A DNA stretch of 7,143 nucleotides, taken from the NCBI GenBank assembly GCA_003520105.1, contig DOVL01000282.1:1-7143 (forward strand), read 5' to 3'. The notes under the pieces are model-generated. The model was not told the origin of the DNA. It saw only the letters and a list, made by a program, of their open reading frames with translations, and searched no databases. The position numbers and the translations under genes were made by a program. Source of the DNA: Lachnospiraceae bacterium (lineage in GTDB: Bacteria > Bacillota > Clostridia > Lachnospirales > Lachnospiraceae). Of the stretch, positions 6,746 to 7,143 are shown in pieces (positions within the stretch are counted from its first letter, which is position 1; the number at the start of each line of letters is the position of its first letter).

Positions 6746-7143
6746 CACCGCTTTTTAAGTAATAGCTTACGAGCTCAAAGGCATCAAAATTACATTTCCA
6801 TTCAATAAGACTATCTGTACACTCCTCAAGAAGTTTGACCGCTTCATTAATAAACGGAGAAACGTTTTTTCAGTTTATAAATCCGCTGTTATCGGAGTAT
6901 TGCCAAACCAATGATTTAAGCTGAGACTTATACTCAGCTATGTTTATGCTATCGTTTTCACTGTCAATAAAGCGGATAAAGCGCTCTTTCAGTCCGGAGT
7001 CATATCTCATCGCATTTATGAGAAATTTCTTTAACTGCTCAGGAGATGTACTGTCAATAAGACTTTCAATATCGTTATAATGCAGCTTTGAATGATTTTG
7101 TAAGTCCTCAAACAAATATAATACAGCAGCCATATGCTTACAA
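6711..7143 (-). pseudogene. SWIM zinc-finger protein gene remnant, cut by the window edge, in-frame TGA, truncated 3' end
   Basis: The frame is open to the right edge and its first residues are CKHMAAVLYLF. CKH fits the last Cys-x-His of a SWIM zinc finger (CxC...CxH), a domain thought to bind DNA or protein, so the ATG at 7133 is internal and the first half lies outside the window. The following helical part, with RYDSGLKERFIRFIDSE and YSDNSGFIN, resembles the region after SWIM fingers in Firmicute proteins. A TGA at 6870-6872 stops the frame, yet the same frame stays open for 52 more codons with sensible helical sequence (PFINEAVKLLEEC, NFDAFELVSYYL) to a TGA at 6711-6713. A Trp codon (TGG to TGA) is the simplest ancestor. 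The last dozen codons (DRVVKPFEFCS) are encoded by CRISPR repeat and spacer sequence, so the true C-terminus is missing. Probably not functional. Confidence 0.7.

Noticed and set aside
6600..6766. Repeat-like segment read as a tracrRNA gene
   Set aside because: The similarity recurs three times at 65-66 nt with a full GTTT...AAAC unit in the middle. A tracrRNA would have one anti-repeat followed by hairpins and a terminator, which I do not see.
6798..6833. Possible fourth CRISPR unit (ACACTCCTCAAG about 66 nt beyond the right unit)
   Set aside because: Only about 10 of 15 bases match, and the segment reads as good coding sequence (KLLEECTDSL) of the SWIM remnant. Probably chance.
6870..6872. 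TGA in the SWIM-like gene as selenocysteine or recoded Trp
   Set aside because: The other genes here use TGA as a normal stop (pectate lyase, AraC-type regulator), no selenocysteine insertion hairpin is apparent, and the 3' end of the gene is broken anyway. Simple decay explains it better.

Overview
The window looks like chromosomal DNA of a fibre-degrading Ruminococcus-type Firmicute (order Oscillospirales). The best clue is a secreted pectate lyase ending in a type I dockerin. The second dockerin repeat reads DLCSDNRLDSFD, a form I associate with cellulosomal dockerins of Ruminococcus flavefaciens (recalled, not looked up). Purine-rich Shine-Dalgarno sites, TATAAT-type promoters and intrinsic terminators fit a low-to-mid GC Gram-positive.

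Layout. (1) Bases 1-1782, + strand: the 3' part of a secreted thermolysin-family (M4) metalloprotease with an intact active site and extra C-terminal domains. Its 5' end lies outside the window. (2) Bases 1818-1851: a hairpin terminator shared by convergent genes. (3) Bases 1860-3515, - strand: a family 1 pectate lyase with signal peptide, Fn3-like domain, right-handed beta-helix catalytic domain and dockerin, with its own promoter at 3550-3578. (4) Bases 3776-3807: terminator of the next operon. (5) Bases 3822-6394, - strand: a two-gene operon of an AraC-type regulator with a GyrI-like ligand domain, followed 11 bases later by a MutS-like ATPase. Two candidate promoters lie upstream, one with an 8-bp dyad enclosing its -35 box. 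(6) Bases 6600-6745: three decayed 36-nt CRISPR repeat units spaced by 29 and 30 nt, with no cas gene visible. (7) Bases 6711-7143, - strand: the broken tail of a SWIM zinc-finger protein gene, carrying an in-frame TGA and running directly into the first CRISPR repeat.

Functionally, the first two genes are extracellular enzymes: a protease, and a pectin-cleaving enzyme destined for the cellulosome. The regulator-ATPase pair is intracellular and probably responds to a small hydrophobic or cationic ligand. The right-hand 550 bases are a genomic scar. They look like the leader-distal end of a lost CRISPR locus, probably type II by repeat form, joined to a truncated SWIM gene. This is the most unusual part of the window. 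I see no intact novel multi-gene system.
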